Shown here: positions 63,071 to 64,000 of the stretch, piece by piece
Layout: each line of letters starts with the position of its first letter
Numbering within the stretch: position 1 is the first letter of the stretch
DNA from: Nocardiopsis metallicus
GTDB lineage: Bacteria > Actinomycetota > Actinomycetes > Streptosporangiales > Streptosporangiaceae
NCBI RefSeq assembly: GCF_014201115.1
Contig: NZ_JACHDO010000001.1
Coordinates: 1,984,001 to 2,048,000, forward strand
Reading direction: 5' to 3'
Length of the DNA stretch: 64,000 bases
Notes under the pieces: model-generated
The model's input: the letters and a program-made list of their open reading frames with translations, nothing else
What the model was told of the DNA's origin: nothing
Database searches by the model: none
Position numbers and translations under genes: made by a program

Positions 63071-64000
63071 ATGACCGACAGCTGTGACGTCGTGGTAATC
63101 GGCGCGGGCCTGGCCGGGATCACCGCGGCACGGGACCTGGGAGCGGCAGGACACTCGGTGCTCCTGCTGGAGGCGCGAGAGCGAGTCGGCGGCCGCACGC
63201 ACACCGGCGAGGCCTTCGGCCACCCGGTGGAGCTCGGCGGCAGCTACGTGCACTGGTCCCAGCCGCACGTGTGCCGCGAGCTCCAGCGCCACGGCATCCC
63301 CCTACAGGTGCCGATCGAGGCCGACACCGTGCACTGGCTGGCCGACGGCTCCGTGCGCTCCGGCAGCCAGGAGGAGTACGCCGAGATCGCCGCTCCCCTG
63401 GCAGCCCGCTACTTCGCCGACGCCCGCGACCGCTTCCCCCTCCCCCTCACCCCCGGCCTCGTCGACAACGGCGACGTGGAGAAGCAGACCCTCGGCGACC
63501 GGCTCGACGAACTGGACCTGTCCGCCCACGACCGCGACGTCCTGGACGGCATGATGGCCACGCTGGTGCACTCCTACGGCGAGCAGGGCCTGGCCCAGAT
63601 GCTGCTGTGGGCGGCCACGACCTTCGGCGACTGGGGCGCCTTCCTCGAGACCGCCGGATTCTGGCCGATCGAAGGCGGGACCACCCGGCTCGTGCAGGCC
63701 GTGCTCGGCGAGTCCAAGGCCGAGCTGCGCCTGTCCACCCCGGTCGCCTCGGTGGAGGACGACGGTGGCGGGGTCACCGTGACCACCCGCGCGGGCGAGC
63801 GTTTCCGGGCCGGGCACGCGGTGCTGGCGCTGCCCCTGAACACCCTGGGCGAGGTGGCGATCGCCCCTGAGCCCGCTCCCCCGGTACGTTCCCTGATCGA
63901 GCGCGGGCACCCGGTACGCACCGCCAAGGTCTGGGCCCGTGTCCGGGGTGAGATCGAGCCCTTCGGGGCCTTCGCCCCGCTCGGTTCGAACCCCGTCACC
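63071..64000 (+). CDS. Flavin-dependent amine oxidase (3' end outside window)
   Basis: 310 codons visible. FAD-binding VVVIGAGLAGITAARDLGAA and the motif LLLEARERVGGRTHT, then VELGGSYVHWSQPHV, as in monoamine and polyamine oxidases. FWPIEGGTTRLVQAVL and VLALPLNTLG also fit. It oxidises an amine to the imine or aldehyde with release of hydrogen peroxide; the substrate is unknown. Controlled by operator C. ATG after GGAGAG. Confidence 0.93.
   Translation, partial: MTDSCDVVVIGAGLAGITAARDLGAAGHSVLLLEARERVGGRTHTGEAFGHPVELGGSYVHWSQPHVCRELQRHGIPLQVPIEADTVHWLADGSVRSGSQEEYAEIAAPLAARYFADARDRFPLPLTPGLVDNGDVEKQTLGDRLDELDLSAHDRDVLDGMMATLVHSYGEQGLAQMLLWAATTFGDWGAFLETAGFWPIEGGTTRLVQAVLGESKAELRLSTPVASVEDDGGGVTVTTRAGERFRAGHAVLALPLNTLGEVAIAPEPAPPVRSLIERGHPVRTAKVWARVRGEIEPFGAFAPLGSNPVT

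Overview
The window is 64 kb of very GC-rich DNA with strong G/C bias at codon third positions, frequent GTG starts and dense start/stop overlaps. It carries a mycothiol-dependent aldehyde dehydrogenase, WXG100/EccC/EccD secretion genes and DtxR-type iron boxes. Together these point to a filamentous actinomycete. The siderophore genes most resemble the fuscachelin type known from Thermobifida, so a Nocardiopsis/Thermobifida relative (Nocardiopsaceae) is my best inference.

Layout. 1-16.9 kb, all on the minus strand: a catecholate-hydroxamate siderophore locus. Reading from its promoter it runs dhbA, dhbC, dhbE, dhbB, an L-ornithine N5-monooxygenase, a free aryl carrier protein and a giant NRPS (C-A-T-E-C-A-T-C-A, cut by the window edge). 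Two tandem iron boxes sit just upstream of dhbA. The domain order and adenylation pockets fit 2,3-dihydroxybenzoyl-(D-basic residue)-Gly-Gly, as in fuscachelin. 17-22.7 kb: small metabolic genes, namely a DUF3817 membrane protein, an Asp-nucleophile alpha/beta hydrolase, a LysR regulator, mscR coupled to a metallo-beta-lactamase-fold hydrolase, and a DUF4352 protein. A perfect 62-bp palindrome lies in this part.

23-39.5 kb: an unusual type VII secretion-like locus. It has two WXG100-like genes lacking the signature Trp, eccD, divergent fused eccC, MoxR ATPase, DUF58, a transglutaminase-like membrane protein that has lost its catalytic triad, a pseudokinase-FN3 receptor-like protein, a propeller-FN3 membrane protein and a small secreted protein. 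No eccB, eccE or mycP is present. 39.6-53.7 kb: GNAT, an AfsR/SARP-type regulator divergent from an SDR gene, an M14 carboxypeptidase, a PPOX-fold protein, a membrane protein with a seven-fold Cys-pair repeat, a PQQ-propeller lipoprotein and a secreted alpha/beta hydrolase.

54-64 kb: a younger-looking, damaged region. It has an imine-reductase-like gene behind a SoxR/MerR-type promoter, decayed gene fragments, a SAM methyltransferase, a frameshifted MBL hydrolase, and a complete 1.85-kb IS200/IS605-type element (tnpA, tnpB, both terminal hairpins) separating two truncated genes. At the end is a TetR regulon in which three promoters carry the same operator: a truncated imine reductase, a saccharopine-dehydrogenase-like gene preceded by a 24-codon coupled leader, and a flavin amine oxidase divergent from tetR.
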